The notes below the pieces were generated by a model. It searched no databases, had not been told where the DNA came from, and saw only the letters and a list, made by a program, of their open reading frames with translations. 19,700 nt of DNA from CAWKDC01 sp044445605 (GTDB lineage Bacteria > Pseudomonadota > Gammaproteobacteria > JABCZS01). The stretch lies in assembly GCA_044445605.1 (NCBI GenBank), contig JBIOEA010000035.1, forward strand, positions 1-19,700. Direction: 5' to 3'. Below are positions 6,284 through 13,768 of the stretch, one piece after another. Position numbers and translations under genes: made by a program. Positions within the stretch are counted from its first letter, which is position 1; the number at the start of each line of letters is the position of its first letter.

Positions 6284-8158
6284 ATGTCAGTTTTAACCGT
6301 TAATAAACTATCTTGTTCGATGAGCCATTTTCCGATGCTCGATCAGGTCAATTTTACTCTCGAGCCACGGGAACGGGTCGCTATTATCGGTCGAAATGGA
6401 GAAGGGAAGTCGACTTTCCTCAAGATTTTGGCGGGGTTACACCGTCCTGATGGGGGGACCATCGAAAAAGAAAGTCACATTGACATCGCTTTGCTCACAC
6501 AAACATTGTTGCCTGCGGATGAGCAAACAGTCTATGAAACGGTTGCTCATGGCCTTAAAGAGATCGGGCAATTACTAGCCGATTATCACGCATTATTTGT
6601 GCATCCCCCGGAAGATGAAGAAGTCTTCATGAAGCGGATGGACACGTTACAGAGTCAGATTGAGCAGGTCAATGGTTGGTCGCTCGAGCAACGGATTCAA
6701 AAGGTGATCACAGAGCTAGGCTTACCCTCTGACGCATTGATGTCGAGTTTGTCGGGCGGTTGGCGTCGTCGTGTGGCGATTGCACAAGCGTTAGTGCGCG
6801 AGCCTGATGTTTTATTATTGGATGAGCCTACCAACCATTTGGATTTAGACACGATTCAGTGGCTTGAGCAATTACTTGTTAATTATCCAAAATCCATTGT
6901 TTTCATCACCCATGATCGCGCATTGCTTCAAAAAGTGGCAACCCGCATCATCGAATTGGATCGGGGTGCATTAACGTCTTACCCTGGCGATTACAAAACC
7001 TATTTGGACAGAAAAGAAAAGGCGCTCGAAGAAGAGCAGCGTCACAATGCATTGTTCGATAAAAAACTATCTCAAGAAGAAGTGTGGATTCGTCAAGGTA
7101 TCAAAGCGCGTCGTACGCGTAACGAAGGTCGTGTGCGTGCTTTAGAAAAATTACGTTCAGAGAGAACAGAGCGCCGCGAACAGTCCAAGAACCCATCGTT
7201 CTCGATCAACGTGGCACAATCGATTGGCAAAGTCGTTATTGAGGCTGAAAACATCAGCTTCAGTTATGGCGACAAGACCATTATCAAACCCTTTTCATTC
7301 ACCTTATTGCGTGGTGACAAGCTCGCCTTGATTGGCCCGAATGGGGCGGGTAAAACAACGTTGATTCAACTGTTGATGCAACAGCTTGAGCCAGCAACAG
7401 GTTTTGTGCGGCATCATCAAAATAATCAAGTGGCGTTTTTCGATCAGCACCGCGAACAAATTGACCCGAATAAAACGCTGGTCGAAAACGTCGTTGAAGG
7501 TTCTGATTATATCGATATCAATGGCAATCGCATGCACATCATTGGCTATTTGAGTGAGTTCTTGTTCACGCCTGAAAAAGCACGCCAAAAAGCCAAAGGA
7601 TTATCGGGTGGTGAATGTAACCGATTATTATTGGCAAAGCTATTTGCAAAACCTGCCAACTTATTGGTGCTGGATGAACCCACGAACGATTTGGATATTG
7701 AATCGTTAGAAGTGTTGGAAACGTTGTTAAGCCAATACGCGGGCACGGTGATCATTATTAGCCATGATAGAGAATTCATTGATAACGTAGCAACCCAGTC
7801 GATTGCTTTTGAAGGTGATGGTCGCTTGAAGGCTTACGTGGGCGGATACAGTGATTGGGTTTGGCAGCGAGGCCAGGTGGCGCCTGCCCCCGTGGCAAAG
7901 CCCGTTGCAAAGACGCCTGAGCCCGCAGTCAAAGCGCCGGCATCGCAAAAAAACACAAAAGAAACGAAAGCGTTGTTGGCAAAGATTGAGCGCCTGGAAG
8001 AGTGTATTCAGAAATTACATGAAACAATAGCTGATCCGTCTTTTTATGATGCAAACAACACATCATCGAAAGCAACACTGGACAAATTAGCGGTGATGGA
8101 AAAAGAGCTAGCGGATGCGTATGACACATGGGAGAAATATGAAAATGGAAACGGTTAA
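6284..8158 (+). CDS. uup: ABC-F ATPase, Uup type
   Basis: This is a soluble duplicated ABC ATPase with no membrane domain, of the ABC-F family that acts on the ribosome; Uup is linked to ribosome function and DNA-related phenotypes. Counting from ATG 6284, the first half has Walker A GRNGEGKST (36-44), signature LSGGW (156-160) and DEPTNHLD (180-187). The second half has GPNGAGKTT (351-359), LSGGE (440-444) and DEPTNDLD (464-471). The linker between them (about 240-305) is charged and helical. A Pro/Ala-rich hinge and a C-terminal coiled coil (about 561-619) are diagnostic of Uup against EttA, YheS and YbiT. The frame extends to ATG 6254, but homologues begin at the MSVLTVNKL position, and GGG at 6272-6274 serves that start. 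apt overlaps its end. Confidence 0.93.
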   Translation: MSVLTVNKLSCSMSHFPMLDQVNFTLEPRERVAIIGRNGEGKSTFLKILAGLHRPDGGTIEKESHIDIALLTQTLLPADEQTVYETVAHGLKEIGQLLADYHALFVHPPEDEEVFMKRMDTLQSQIEQVNGWSLEQRIQKVITELGLPSDALMSSLSGGWRRRVAIAQALVREPDVLLLDEPTNHLDLDTIQWLEQLLVNYPKSIVFITHDRALLQKVATRIIELDRGALTSYPGDYKTYLDRKEKALEEEQRHNALFDKKLSQEEVWIRQGIKARRTRNEGRVRALEKLRSERTERREQSKNPSFSINVAQSIGKVVIEAENISFSYGDKTIIKPFSFTLLRGDKLALIGPNGAGKTTLIQLLMQQLEPATGFVRHHQNNQVAFFDQHREQIDPNKTLVENVVEGSDYIDINGNRMHIIGYLSEFLFTPEKARQKAKGLSGGECNRLLLAKLFAKPANLLVLDEPTNDLDIESLEVLETLLSQYAGTVIIISHDREFIDNVATQSIAFEGDGRLKAYVGGYSDWVWQRGQVAPAPVAKPVAKTPEPAVKAPASQKNTKETKALLAKIERLEECIQKLHETIADPSFYDANNTSSKATLDKLAVMEKELADAYDTWEKYENGNG

Positions 8159-8675
8159 TAAAATAGATCTTAAATCATTTATAGCTGATGTGCCTGATTT
8201 TCCAAAGCCTGGGATTTTGTTTCGAGACATTTGCCCATTGTTAGCCAATGTGGATGCGTATCAATCCGTGATTGATAATTTTCTTGAGCATTATGCGGAT
8301 CAGAAAATTGATGTGATTGTGGGTATTGAGTCCCGTGGATTCATCTTTGCTTCGAGCCTAGCCTACGCGATGAAGTGCCCGCTGGCATTAGTGCGTAAAC
8401 CTGGCAAGTTGCCGCATCCTATCATGTCACATACGTATGAATTAGAATATGGCACCGATACATTAGAGATCCATCTTAATGCGATTAAACCGGGCGCACG
8501 CGTCGTTGTGATGGACGATTTATTAGCGACGGGTGGTACCGCCAGAGCAACGTGCCAATTGATTGAGAAAATGGGCGGGGTAGTAGTGGAAGTGGCTGCC
8601 GTGATTGAATTGGTTGCGCTGCAAGGGCGCAAGTGCTTGGATAAATATCCGGTGTATTGCCAGGTTTCTTATTAG
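8139..8675 (+). CDS. apt: adenine phosphoribosyltransferase
   Basis: It converts adenine and PRPP to AMP and pyrophosphate in cytosolic purine salvage. The PRPP-binding loop reads VVVMDDLLATGGTA. FPKPGILFRDI at the N-terminus, GIESRGFIF and RKPGKLP are typical Apt motifs. ATG 8139 gives 178 aa, the family's usual length, with GGGAGA (8130-8135) as ribosome binding site. ATG 8145 is a second choice. The open frame starts at 8115 but that would add residues not found in the family. The gene overlaps the last 20 nt of uup, so the two are translationally linked in one operon. A hairpin follows the stop codon directly. Confidence 0.95.
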   Translation: MKMETVNKIDLKSFIADVPDFPKPGILFRDICPLLANVDAYQSVIDNFLEHYADQKIDVIVGIESRGFIFASSLAYAMKCPLALVRKPGKLPHPIMSHTYELEYGTDTLEIHLNAIKPGARVVVMDDLLATGGTARATCQLIEKMGGVVVEVAAVIELVALQGRKCLDKYPVYCQVSY

Positions 8676-8676
8676 T

Positions 8677-8700
8677 GAGGGCTAAACATTTTTCGCCCTC
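8677..8700 (+). terminator. stem-loop after apt, member of the hairpin repeat
   Basis: GAGGGC (8677-8682) pairs with GCCCTC (8695-8700) two bases after the apt stop codon. The loop holds TAAACATTTTTC. There is no downstream T-run, so termination may be partial. The core GGGCTAAACATTTTTCGCC (8679-8697) is 17/19 identical to the hairpin at 3658-3676. The putative corA -35 overlaps the loop. Confidence 0.5.
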
Positions 8701-8712
8701 CTCAACTATAAT
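8683..8712 (+). promoter_or_regulatory. corA promoter, probably giving a leaderless mRNA
   Basis: A perfect TATAAT lies at 8707-8712, only 6 nt before the corA ATG at 8719. The best -35 is TAAACA (8683-8688, 18-bp spacer, 4 of 6). Transcription from this -10 would start at or next to the A of the ATG. No Shine-Dalgarno is visible before corA, which fits leaderless translation. Confidence 0.5.
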
Positions 8713-8718
8713 ATCCTC

Positions 8719-9753
8719 ATGAACCCAAACTTATCGATAACATTTTTCAATACCGCGGATAAAAGCTCAGAGGCTTTGCCTTCTATCGAGTCGCTCGTAT
8801 CGACGATGGCGAACAAAAAGGGTTTTTATTGGCTTGATTTAATGGACTCCAATCCTAAGAATTTTACTCAGACGCTAAAGGCGTTGGGCATTGAATATGC
8901 CTGGCTTGATTATTTCCGGCGCCCTGAAATTTTGCCACACATGAAAGATAATCCTTCCATATTATCTTTTTACTTATTTGATGTGTTTGGTTCTGAATCT
9001 TTATTGGATTCAGGAAAGGCTATCATCCAAATTGAGCATGCGCCGATATTCGTCCTGATTGGCGAGAACTTTGTTATTACCTATCATCAGCAACAGCTTG
9101 ATTTGCTCGAGTATGTCAAAAAGGATTGTGGGGAAAACTTTGAAATTGCGGGAAAAACGCCTGCTTTCATTGTGTTTTTGATGATCCAGCACGCGATGTA
9201 CCATTTTGCTCGATTAAACTTAGCGAATGATAATTTCCTGGATAAAATCGAATACAGTGTTTTGACGCAAAGTCAATCTGACTATAGATCGAGCATCTCT
9301 ATTGCTGGCATGAATATTTTAACGCTCAAAAAACTCAATGCTAATTTGCATATTATTTTGTTGGTGATGGTGACGAAAAGTAACCGTGTTATTGGTGTTG
9401 ATGCGCGGCAATCATTTGAACAACTCCTTCAAAACACGGAAAGCATCCGCGCATCGATTGACTCATCACGCGATTTGCTCGATAGTATTATTGCCAATAT
9501 CCTCTCCCAATCGACACTCAAGACGGGAGAGGTCATGCGTGTATTGACCATTATTTCGGCGGTATTCATGCCGATGTCTGCGATTGCTGGCATTTATGGA
9601 ATGAACTTTAAAGGCATGCCTGAATTGTCTTGGGAATATGGTTATTTCATGGCGCTGGGGCTCATGACGATTTCAACGTTTGGGTTCTTAGGTGCTTTCT
9701 ATTATCTAGGCTGGTTAGGTAATAAAGGTTACAGAAAACAAAAAAAGGTATAG
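8719..9753 (+). CDS. corA: CorA-family divalent metal ion transporter
   Basis: This inner-membrane pentameric channel is for Mg2+ or related ions (Co2+, Ni2+; Zn2+ in the ZntB branch). The signature YGMNF is at residues 293-297, at the end of the first C-terminal span (about 272-294). A second span lies at about 309-332, and the tail is basic (GYRKQKKV). The large N-terminal part (1-260) is the cytosolic alpha/beta and long-helix funnel. Length (344 aa) is normal. The residues after GMN are FKGMPEL; this loop contributes to selectivity and differs from the classic E. coli MPEF form, so the exact ion is uncertain. ATG 8719 lacks a Shine-Dalgarno and lies 6 nt after TATAAT. It is convergent with the next gene, 8 bp apart. 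Confidence 0.9.
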   Translation: MNPNLSITFFNTADKSSEALPSIESLVSTMANKKGFYWLDLMDSNPKNFTQTLKALGIEYAWLDYFRRPEILPHMKDNPSILSFYLFDVFGSESLLDSGKAIIQIEHAPIFVLIGENFVITYHQQQLDLLEYVKKDCGENFEIAGKTPAFIVFLMIQHAMYHFARLNLANDNFLDKIEYSVLTQSQSDYRSSISIAGMNILTLKKLNANLHIILLVMVTKSNRVIGVDARQSFEQLLQNTESIRASIDSSRDLLDSIIANILSQSTLKTGEVMRVLTIISAVFMPMSAIAGIYGMNFKGMPELSWEYGYFMALGLMTISTFGFLGAFYYLGWLGNKGYRKQKKV

Positions 9754-9761
9754 TCCTCGTT

Positions 9762-10232
9762 TTAAAGCACCACGGTATAGTTCGTTTGTTTTTTCCTCAG
9801 CTCTGAAATAATGCGTTTACATTCGAGAAGCTCATGATGCATGTGTTTCATATTGGTTTCAGCCGTCAGTTTCTTTTGCGCCATGACTGACAATTCTTTC
9901 TCATATTGTTTTTCAAGTTGCTTTTCAAGTGTTTGATGCTGAGCGATGAGTTGTGCTGATTTTTCGGTATATTGTGCGATGATTTTGCGAATCATGTTTT
10001 CAGCTTTGCGCTGGTAGGCTGCCTTGACATCGGCTATTTCAGTAGCTTGTTCTTTTTTGGCGCAGGCGAGCTGGTCTTCATAGTCTTCTTTAATTTTTTC
10101 TAAAATTTTGGCGTTAACAAATTTAATCTCTTCGATTTCTTCTTGTAACAGCAATTTTTCTTCAATCAGTTTGGTTTTTTCTTGTTTCTCTTTCTGAATC
10201 TTTTGTTGATAAACTAGCTCATCCGTGATCAT
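9762..10232 (-). CDS. coiled-coil protein, 156 aa, unknown
   Basis: ATG 10232 follows AGGAGCG at good spacing on the minus strand. The whole protein is one long predicted coiled coil: heptads rich in Glu, Lys, Gln and Leu run from about residue 10 to 150 (for example KLIEEKLLLQEEIEEIKFVN and QHQTLEKQLEKQYEKELS). It has no signal peptide or membrane span, and one cysteine in each half. Such proteins can be structural, chaperone-like or secreted, and sequence alone does not decide. It is divergent from ddl, and the shared intergenic region carries a 9-bp inverted repeat next to its TATACT -10. Its stop lies 8 bp from the corA stop (convergent). Confidence 0.75.
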   Translation of the reverse strand: MITDELVYQQKIQKEKQEKTKLIEEKLLLQEEIEEIKFVNAKILEKIKEDYEDQLACAKKEQATEIADVKAAYQRKAENMIRKIIAQYTEKSAQLIAQHQTLEKQLEKQYEKELSVMAQKKLTAETNMKHMHHELLECKRIISELRKKQTNYTVVL

Positions 10233-10259
10233 TGCGCGCTCCTGTGTGGGTTAATCTGG

Positions 10260-10317
10260 AGTATAGATCACCTTGGTTGACTTGCCTCATTAATAACGAT
10301 TGGGAAAAAACCAAGGT
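10260..10317. promoter_or_regulatory. divergent control region with a perfect 9-bp inverted repeat
   Basis: ACCTTGGTT (10270-10278) and AACCAAGGT (10309-10317) are exact inverted copies 30 bp apart. On the minus strand, TATACT (10265-10260) is a good -10 for the coiled-coil gene, and the left arm would lie in its spacer. TTGACT (10277-10282) on the plus strand starts inside the left arm but has no convincing -10. This looks like a two-site operator or a looped control site. Confidence 0.4.
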
Positions 10318-10326
10318 CACACATAG

Positions 10327-10353
10327 CCCCTAATGTGCTAGTATTAGGGCTCA
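10327..10353 (+). promoter_or_regulatory. hairpin in the ddl leader
   Basis: AGCCC(C)TAAT and ATTAGGGCT, separated by GTGCTAGT, form a 9-bp stem with one bulged C just upstream of the ddl ribosome binding site (AAGGGA near 10368-10373). There is no T-run, so it is more likely a leader structure or binding site than a terminator. Confidence 0.4.
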
Positions 10354-10379
10354 TATGGCCGCGTAAAAAGGGAACCTCT

Positions 10380-11516
10380 ATGTCGCGTAAAATTCAAGTT
10401 GGTATTCTTATGGGCGGCAAATCTGCTGAGCATCAGATCTCGCTATTGTCAGCTAAGAGCGTCGTGAATGCCCTTTATCCTGATAAATACACGATAACCT
10501 TGATTGGCATACATCAGACGGGCGAGTGGTTTGCCTATGATAGTCTGGAAGCGTGTCTTGAGCACCCCGATGACCCTAAACATATCTGTTTAAAGCCATC
10601 GACAAACCCTGTCGTGTTGTTACCGAGTGAGAAGGGGGCGCTGCTGACCAGCTTATCAGGTCAGAAGACCATTCGATTGGATGTGATTTTCCCGGTATTG
10701 CATGGTCCGAATGGGGAAGATGGAACGATGCAAGGCCTGTTGAAATTGGCCAATATTGCGTTTGTTGGCCCAAGCATTCTAGGCTCTGCGGTGGCGATGG
10801 ACAAAGACGTGATGAAGCGTTTGTTCAAACAAGCGGGCATCCCAACGGCGGCTTTTAAAGTGGTACATGCGCATGAGCATGCGGCCAAACCTTACACCTT
10901 CGAAGAGATAGAAAAAACGTTAGGTCTGCCATTTTTCATTAAACCTGCCAATTTAGGTTCGTCTGTAGGTATATCGAAGGTCAAAAGCAAGTCTGAGTTT
11001 AAAAAGAATTTAGATTTTGCATTTCAATTTGATACAAAAGTGATTATTGAAGAACAGATTGTGGGGCGTGAATTAGAATGTTCCGTCCTAGGGAATGAAT
11101 CGCCTGAAGCTTCTTTACCCGGTGAAGTCATTCCGCAGCATGAATTTTATTCGTATGAAGCAAAATATTTAGATCCTAACGGTGCGTTGTTTGAAATTCC
11201 GGCGTCACTACATGGCGATGAGATTACGCGCATCCAATTATTGGCGATTGAAGCCTATAAAACGTTATGTTGTGAAGGCATGGCGCGCGTGGATTTGTTC
11301 TTGGAGCCGGGCGGCCGTATATTATTAAATGAAATTAATACGATTCCTGGGTTTACAAAAATCAGCATGTACCCCAAAATGTGGGACGCATCGGGATTGA
11401 GATACCCCGATTTAATTGATCGGTTGATTACGTTAGCCATCGCGCGTTTTAAACGCGAGCAAGCGCTGAAGACAAATCTGGAGTTGCAGGTGGATGACAT
11501 GGCAACGTCGTCGTAG
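10380..11516 (+). CDS. ddl: D-alanine--D-alanine ligase
   Basis: This ATP-grasp enzyme joins two D-alanines to make the dipeptide of the peptidoglycan precursor in the cytosol. Visible family motifs are MGGKSAEHQISLLSA at the N-terminus, LHGPNGEDGTMQGLL, VGPSILGSAVAMDKD, FIKPANLGSSVGI (ATP-grasp lid) and the C-terminal metal and substrate site RVDLFLEPG...LLNEINTIPGFT. ATG 10380 gives 378 aa and has AAGGGA upstream; the open frame extends to 10335 but the added residues do not fit the family. The length fits the longer DdlA type. The S1/P1 nuclease gene follows after 9 bp and is probably cotranscribed. ddl is not next to murC or ftsQ here, unlike the classic cell-division cluster. Confidence 0.95.
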   Translation: MSRKIQVGILMGGKSAEHQISLLSAKSVVNALYPDKYTITLIGIHQTGEWFAYDSLEACLEHPDDPKHICLKPSTNPVVLLPSEKGALLTSLSGQKTIRLDVIFPVLHGPNGEDGTMQGLLKLANIAFVGPSILGSAVAMDKDVMKRLFKQAGIPTAAFKVVHAHEHAAKPYTFEEIEKTLGLPFFIKPANLGSSVGISKVKSKSEFKKNLDFAFQFDTKVIIEEQIVGRELECSVLGNESPEASLPGEVIPQHEFYSYEAKYLDPNGALFEIPASLHGDEITRIQLLAIEAYKTLCCEGMARVDLFLEPGGRILLNEINTIPGFTKISMYPKMWDASGLRYPDLIDRLITLAIARFKREQALKTNLELQVDDMATSS

Positions 11517-11525
11517 GAGTACTCG

Positions 11526-12377
11526 ATGAATAAATGTGCCCAAGTTTTACTGGTCTTATTATGCTACATCAATACTGCGCAAGCGTGGTTTTCGACACCT
11601 CACATGCTGGTGGCAGAGATTGCGTATCAGCATTTGGATGCAGATGTTCGCCAGCGTGCCGATCAACTGATCGCGATGCATGCAGATAAATACCCTAAGA
11701 GTGCTGATTTTGTGACCGCATCGCTTTGGGCGGATGACATTAAATCGACAGACTCGCGTTACAGTGCTTGGCACTACGTATCCTTAACATTTGAACAACC
11801 GACCGATCCTATGCCTACGTTGGCTAATTTCCCTGTTGACAATCATGTGTCATGGGCGATCGAGCACGATAAAGCAATTTTGAGTGATCCCAAGCAAAGT
11901 GACGAAGAAAAAGCCTATGCATTGCGTCGTCTGATTCATTGGGTCGGGGACATTCACGAGCCTGAGCATGCAACGACGCATACGGCGTCCCAGTATCCTA
12001 AAGGGAATGATTACGGCGGTACTCATTACTTGCTGAGCGCTGAGTCAGCGATGCCGAATTTACATTATTTATGGGATTCTGGTGTTGGTTTGTGGGTGGC
12101 TGATAAAATGCGGCCATTATCTGAAAATGACAAAATCGCGATTCAAGAAGAGGCGGCTGTTTTGTTGAAGCAAGCGCCGATTTCTTTGGGGAGCATGAAC
12201 CCTTATCATTGGGCGATTGATAGCCATCAATTAGGCCGTCATTATGCGCATGGGTTTGGGCTTACGTACAAGGGAACACCCAGTGAACAATACGTGCGTG
12301 AAGGCCAAACAGTGAGCCGTGATCAAGTGACCCTCGCAGGGTTAAGATTGGCTGCAATACTGAATGAAGTGCTCTAA
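11526..12377 (+). CDS. secreted S1/P1-type zinc nuclease
   Basis: This is a phosphodiesterase family that cleaves single-stranded nucleic acids and 3'-phosphates, using three zinc ions. Residues 1-20 are a signal peptide ending in AQA, so the mature protein starts with Trp21, the residue whose free N-terminus binds zinc in this family. The other ligands can be matched by spacing: His26, Asp70 or Asp71, His83, His138, Asp142, His148, His180 and Asp184 (in HWVGDIHEPEH and LHYLWDSG). All appear present, so the enzyme should be active outside the inner membrane. ATG 11526 has GGAG (11516-11519 region) upstream and lies 9 bp after ddl. Nutrient (phosphate or nucleoside) scavenging is the likely role, an inference from family and export. 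Confidence 0.9.
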   Translation: MNKCAQVLLVLLCYINTAQAWFSTPHMLVAEIAYQHLDADVRQRADQLIAMHADKYPKSADFVTASLWADDIKSTDSRYSAWHYVSLTFEQPTDPMPTLANFPVDNHVSWAIEHDKAILSDPKQSDEEKAYALRRLIHWVGDIHEPEHATTHTASQYPKGNDYGGTHYLLSAESAMPNLHYLWDSGVGLWVADKMRPLSENDKIAIQEEAAVLLKQAPISLGSMNPYHWAIDSHQLGRHYAHGFGLTYKGTPSEQYVREGQTVSRDQVTLAGLRLAAILNEVL

Positions 12378-12385
12378 AGTCTGAT

Positions 12386-12426
12386 CGCCCCCTTTTAAGG
12401 GAATATTCCGAGGCGGGGGTTTTTTT
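12386..12426 (+). terminator. rho-independent terminator after the ddl-nuclease pair
   Basis: CCCCC (12388-12392) pairs with GGGGG (12415-12419), followed by a run of seven T (12420-12426). The loop contains further self-complementary sequence (GGAATATTCC, 12400-12409). Bases 12404-12423 repeat the element at 3096-3115 with one difference. Confidence 0.65.
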
Positions 12427-12447
12427 CGCGATCGTAATAAGGTTATT

Positions 12448-12798
12448 TTATGTCTTAAAAATAAAATAAACCGCCCCCACCATACAAACACCGGCCCAAA
12501 CGAAGTTCCAATTCAGCGGTTGCTTCATATAGAAGACCGCGAAGGGCATAAAGACGACGAGGGTAATGACCTCCTGCAATATTTTCAATTCTGCCAATGA
12601 GAGTCCTGCCTGTTGATACCCAATACGATTCCCGGGCACCTGGAAAATATATTCAAACAGGGCGATGCCCCAGCTGATGAAAATGACAAACAGGATAGGT
12701 TTCCCTGCATAGTTTTTTAGGTGTGCATACCATGCAAACGTCATAAACGTATTGGAGAGTACAAGCAAGCCGATGGTGGATAAAAGTGCATGATTCAT
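12448..12798 (-). CDS. DUF486 / DMT-like small membrane protein
   Basis: A 116-residue protein with four hydrophobic spans, of the small DUF486 family related to drug/metabolite transporters. Recognisable features are the TFAWYAHLK motif after span 1, WGIALFEYIFQVPGNRIGY in the middle and LKILQEVITLVVF before span 3. The open frame starts at 12816, but the AGGAG at about 12805-12809 belongs to ATG 12798 (MNHALLSTIG), 7 nt away. The family's substrate is not established. It lies 18 bp downstream of the LRR/ankyrin-like gene on the same strand, so the two probably share a transcript. Confidence 0.85.
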   Translation of the reverse strand: MNHALLSTIGLLVLSNTFMTFAWYAHLKNYAGKPILFVIFISWGIALFEYIFQVPGNRIGYQQAGLSLAELKILQEVITLVVFMPFAVFYMKQPLNWNFVWAGVCMVGAVYFIFKT

Positions 12799-12816
12799 GT
12801 CATTCTCCTGTAACAA

Positions 12817-13668
12817 CTAAGTCAATTTTAGACGTTGTTTGTCTTGTTTGATAGGTTGTATTTGTAAATTCCGTCCTAAATCACTCAGTATGCTTTCACT
12901 GAAATCTTTTCTTTCTCTAAGCGCTGCAACAACCCGAGGAACATATTCTTTCGGAGAAACTTCAACGCACTTGTTGAGCCCCAAATAAACAAGAGATTCA
13001 CAAAAGTGTTTGGGATTATGGATTTGATTACAGAAGACGTGGAGTATTGCTGGGTTTTCTATTTCAGCTGAAATTTGTAACGCCATGTGACCTGCTCTAT
13101 TTTCGATGGTGAGAATCCGATTAAGCATCGGTTGTATGGCTGCGTAATGGTCAAGGTGCTTGCTCAGGTGATCTGAAATAATCTCAAACATGGTCATTGA
13201 CCTCTCGGAAAGTTTCCATCGCAACAAGTAAAAGAGAATGCTGGCGAAAGTAAATTCTTTGTTCTCAAAGGCAAAATTAGTCAGATTGTATTGAGGTGCC
13301 ATGTAGACAAAGTCGCTTTGAATCTCAATCCAATTTGGTTTATTGCGTTTCAGATTGATGTTGTTCACAGCAAGGTGAATTTCAAGGATGGCTTCTGGTG
13401 CTAACTCAGGGTTATTGGTGATAGTGACAAGCTTAAGGGAAGGCATTTCATGGATGAGCCGAATAATCGCCACAGAGGCAGCCTGGCTAGGAAATTCAAT
13501 GTCGCATAATGATGGGCTTCCTAAACCAATGTTATTCAGATCCAGCACTTTTTTTTCTTTAAGTTTTAGCTTGTTTGGCGTGCTTTCAATGCAGCTTAAA
13601 AAATCATCTAATTCGAGCCGAATGGCTGCAGACATACTATGTTTAGGAGGTTGCCAACCTATATGCAT
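12817..13668 (-). CDS. unknown 283-aa protein with LRR-like and ankyrin-like segments
   Basis: The longest frame begins at 13713, but the promoter at 13725-13697 and GGAG near 13676-13679 point to ATG 13668 (MHIGWQPPKHS). Residues 41-88 look like one or two leucine-rich repeats (VLDLNNIGL, then LKLVTITNNPEL, about 40 residues apart). Residues 187-215 fit an ankyrin repeat (ENRAGHMALQISAEIENPAI). The rest is helical and unassigned. There is no signal peptide or membrane span. Single, weak protein-interaction repeats in an otherwise novel protein are common in effectors of Legionella-type bacteria. That analogy is not proof. DUF486 follows 18 bp downstream. Confidence 0.75.
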   Translation of the reverse strand: MHIGWQPPKHSMSAAIRLELDDFLSCIESTPNKLKLKEKKVLDLNNIGLGSPSLCDIEFPSQAASVAIIRLIHEMPSLKLVTITNNPELAPEAILEIHLAVNNINLKRNKPNWIEIQSDFVYMAPQYNLTNFAFENKEFTFASILFYLLRWKLSERSMTMFEIISDHLSKHLDHYAAIQPMLNRILTIENRAGHMALQISAEIENPAILHVFCNQIHNPKHFCESLVYLGLNKCVEVSPKEYVPRVVAALRERKDFSESILSDLGRNLQIQPIKQDKQRLKLT

Positions 13669-13696
13669 AATCATTACTCCGAGAGGGATGTCTTTG

Positions 13697-13725
13697 ATAC
13701 TATCATGAGGCAATATGACTGTCTA
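13697..13725 (-). promoter_or_regulatory. promoter of the LRR/ankyrin-like gene
   Basis: On the minus strand, TAGACA (13725-13720, 5 of 6) is followed by exactly 17 bp and TAGTAT (13702-13697, 4 of 6). The ATG at 13713 lies between these boxes and would not be transcribed from this promoter, which supports the start at 13668. Confidence 0.45.
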
Positions 13726-13768
13726 TCAGCTATTCTCTTAAAAAGTGATCCATAAGCTGGAGGTTAGC

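Noticed and set aside
10335..10379. N-terminal extension of the ddl frame
   Set aside because: It would translate through the leader hairpin, has no ribosome binding site and does not resemble the start of the family, whereas ATG 10380 does.
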